This document shows, piece after piece, positions 63,551 to 64,000 of a stretch of 64,000 nucleotides of DNA. This stretch comes from Cellulomonas sp. B6 (GTDB lineage Bacteria > Actinomycetota > Actinomycetes > Actinomycetales > Cellulomonadaceae). A program made the translations under genes and the position numbers. A model generated the notes under the pieces. The model did no database searches. It was not told where the DNA came from and saw nothing but the letters and a program-made list of their open reading frames with translations. The DNA lies in contig NZ_LNTD01000086.1 in assembly GCF_001462455.1 (NCBI RefSeq), forward strand, positions 1-64,000, in the 5' to 3' direction. Positions within the stretch are counted from its first letter, which is position 1, and every line of letters begins with the position of its first letter.

Positions 63551-64000
63551 ATGGAGCCCCTGCGCATCGGACTGGTCGGGTACGGCGGAGCGGGGCGGGG
63601 CATCCACGCCCGCCTCGCACGGGCCACGGGGCAGCAGGTCGTCGCCGTCGTGACGCGGAACCGGGCCGAGCAGGTCGCGCAGGACTGGCCCGGGGCGCAC
63701 GTCGTGCCCGACGTCGACGCGCTGCTGGCGCTGCGCGACGACCTCGACCTCGTCGTCGTCGCGAGCCCGACCGGCGACCACGCCGAGCACGTGCGTGCCG
63801 CGCTGGAGGCCGACGTGCCGGTGCTGGTGGACAAGCCGCTGGCCACGACGCGCGTGCAGGCCGCGGCCCTCGAGCGGCTCGCGCAGGAGCGCGGCGGCCG
63901 GCTCACCGTGTTCCAGAACCGTCGCTGGGACCCCGAGCAGCTCACGCTGCGCGGCCTGCTCGACGCCGGTGTGCTGGGACGCGTCCACCGCTTCGAGCGC
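63551..64000 (+). CDS. Gfo/Idh/MocA-family oxidoreductase (partial, cut by window end)
   Basis: Only the first 150 residues are present. The N-terminal Rossmann motif GLVGYGGAGRGIHA and the block VVVASPTGDHAEHV ... VLVDKPLATT (the EKP-like motif, here DKP) identify a Gfo/Idh/MocA NAD(P)-dependent sugar-type oxidoreductase. ATG at 63551 lies 11 bp after the MMPL stop, suggesting co-transcription. Substrate cannot be told from this part. Confidence 0.88.
   Translation, partial: MEPLRIGLVGYGGAGRGIHARLARATGQQVVAVVTRNRAEQVAQDWPGAHVVPDVDALLALRDDLDLVVVASPTGDHAEHVRAALEADVPVLVDKPLATTRVQAAALERLAQERGGRLTVFQNRRWDPEQLTLRGLLDAGVLGRVHRFER

Overview
The window is a high-GC bacterial chromosome segment with dense, often overlapping genes and many GTG starts. 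The families and gene order point to an actinomycete, probably Micrococcales and possibly Cellulomonas-like. Evidence includes a bldC-type regulator, the fabD-fabH-acpP-fabF cluster beside a PucR-type regulator, glnA2-glnE, DUF3145, DUF3052, DUF4191, polyphosphate glucokinase and a homodimeric aceE. The genus is an inference; no rRNA is present.

Layout. Positions 1-4600 hold small membrane and phosphatase genes, tRNA-Asn and a CAU-anticodon tRNA. Positions 4668-4994 hold a cyclic-di-GMP-I (GEMM-type) riboswitch leader in front of a BldC-like regulator; the closing helix of the riboswitch contains the ribosome binding site. Next come peptide deformylase, DUF3145 and a three-gene flavinylated redox system (FMN-binding lipoprotein, ApbE, RnfD-like/ferredoxin-reductase fusion), which converges on the fatty acid synthase II cluster and its regulator. 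aceE, DUF3052 and a peroxiredoxin follow. At 19.2-20.4 kb a lone, apparently acquired HNH/GHKL-like gene sits against the 3' end of tRNA-Val. Positions 20.5-25.8 kb are housekeeping genes, ending with the RNase P RNA gene rnpB.

A 5.3-kb integrative element (26160-31457) is inserted in the 3' end of rnpB. It is bounded by perfect 30-bp direct repeats. It carries a tyrosine integrase, two ImmA/IrrE-like metallopeptidases, a membrane-anchored HIRAN protein, a DUF6932-like protein and an unrecognised 301-aa protein, all on the minus strand.

After the element come a PilZ protein, DUF817, a fatty acid desaturase, map-ppgK, panB, glnA2-glnE and a chemoreceptor. Positions 44.1-55.2 kb form a catabolic and transport island under a GntR/FCD regulator: MFS exporter, creatininase-family enzyme, cytidine-deaminase-like enzyme, two amidohydrolases and a peptide/opine-type ABC importer with one fused permease-ATPase. 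Near-identical operator/promoter elements stand before its transcription units. The right end holds glnA1 with a candidate GlnR box, RDD and DUF4191 membrane proteins, lipA, lipB, a flavodoxin-like protein, a divergent MarR/MMPL pair and the start of a Gfo/Idh oxidoreductase cut by the window end.

Themes: cyclic-di-GMP signalling (riboswitch, PilZ), nitrogen control (GlnA1, GlnA2, GlnE, GlnR site), lipid and lipoate metabolism, and two foreign insertions at stable-RNA genes.
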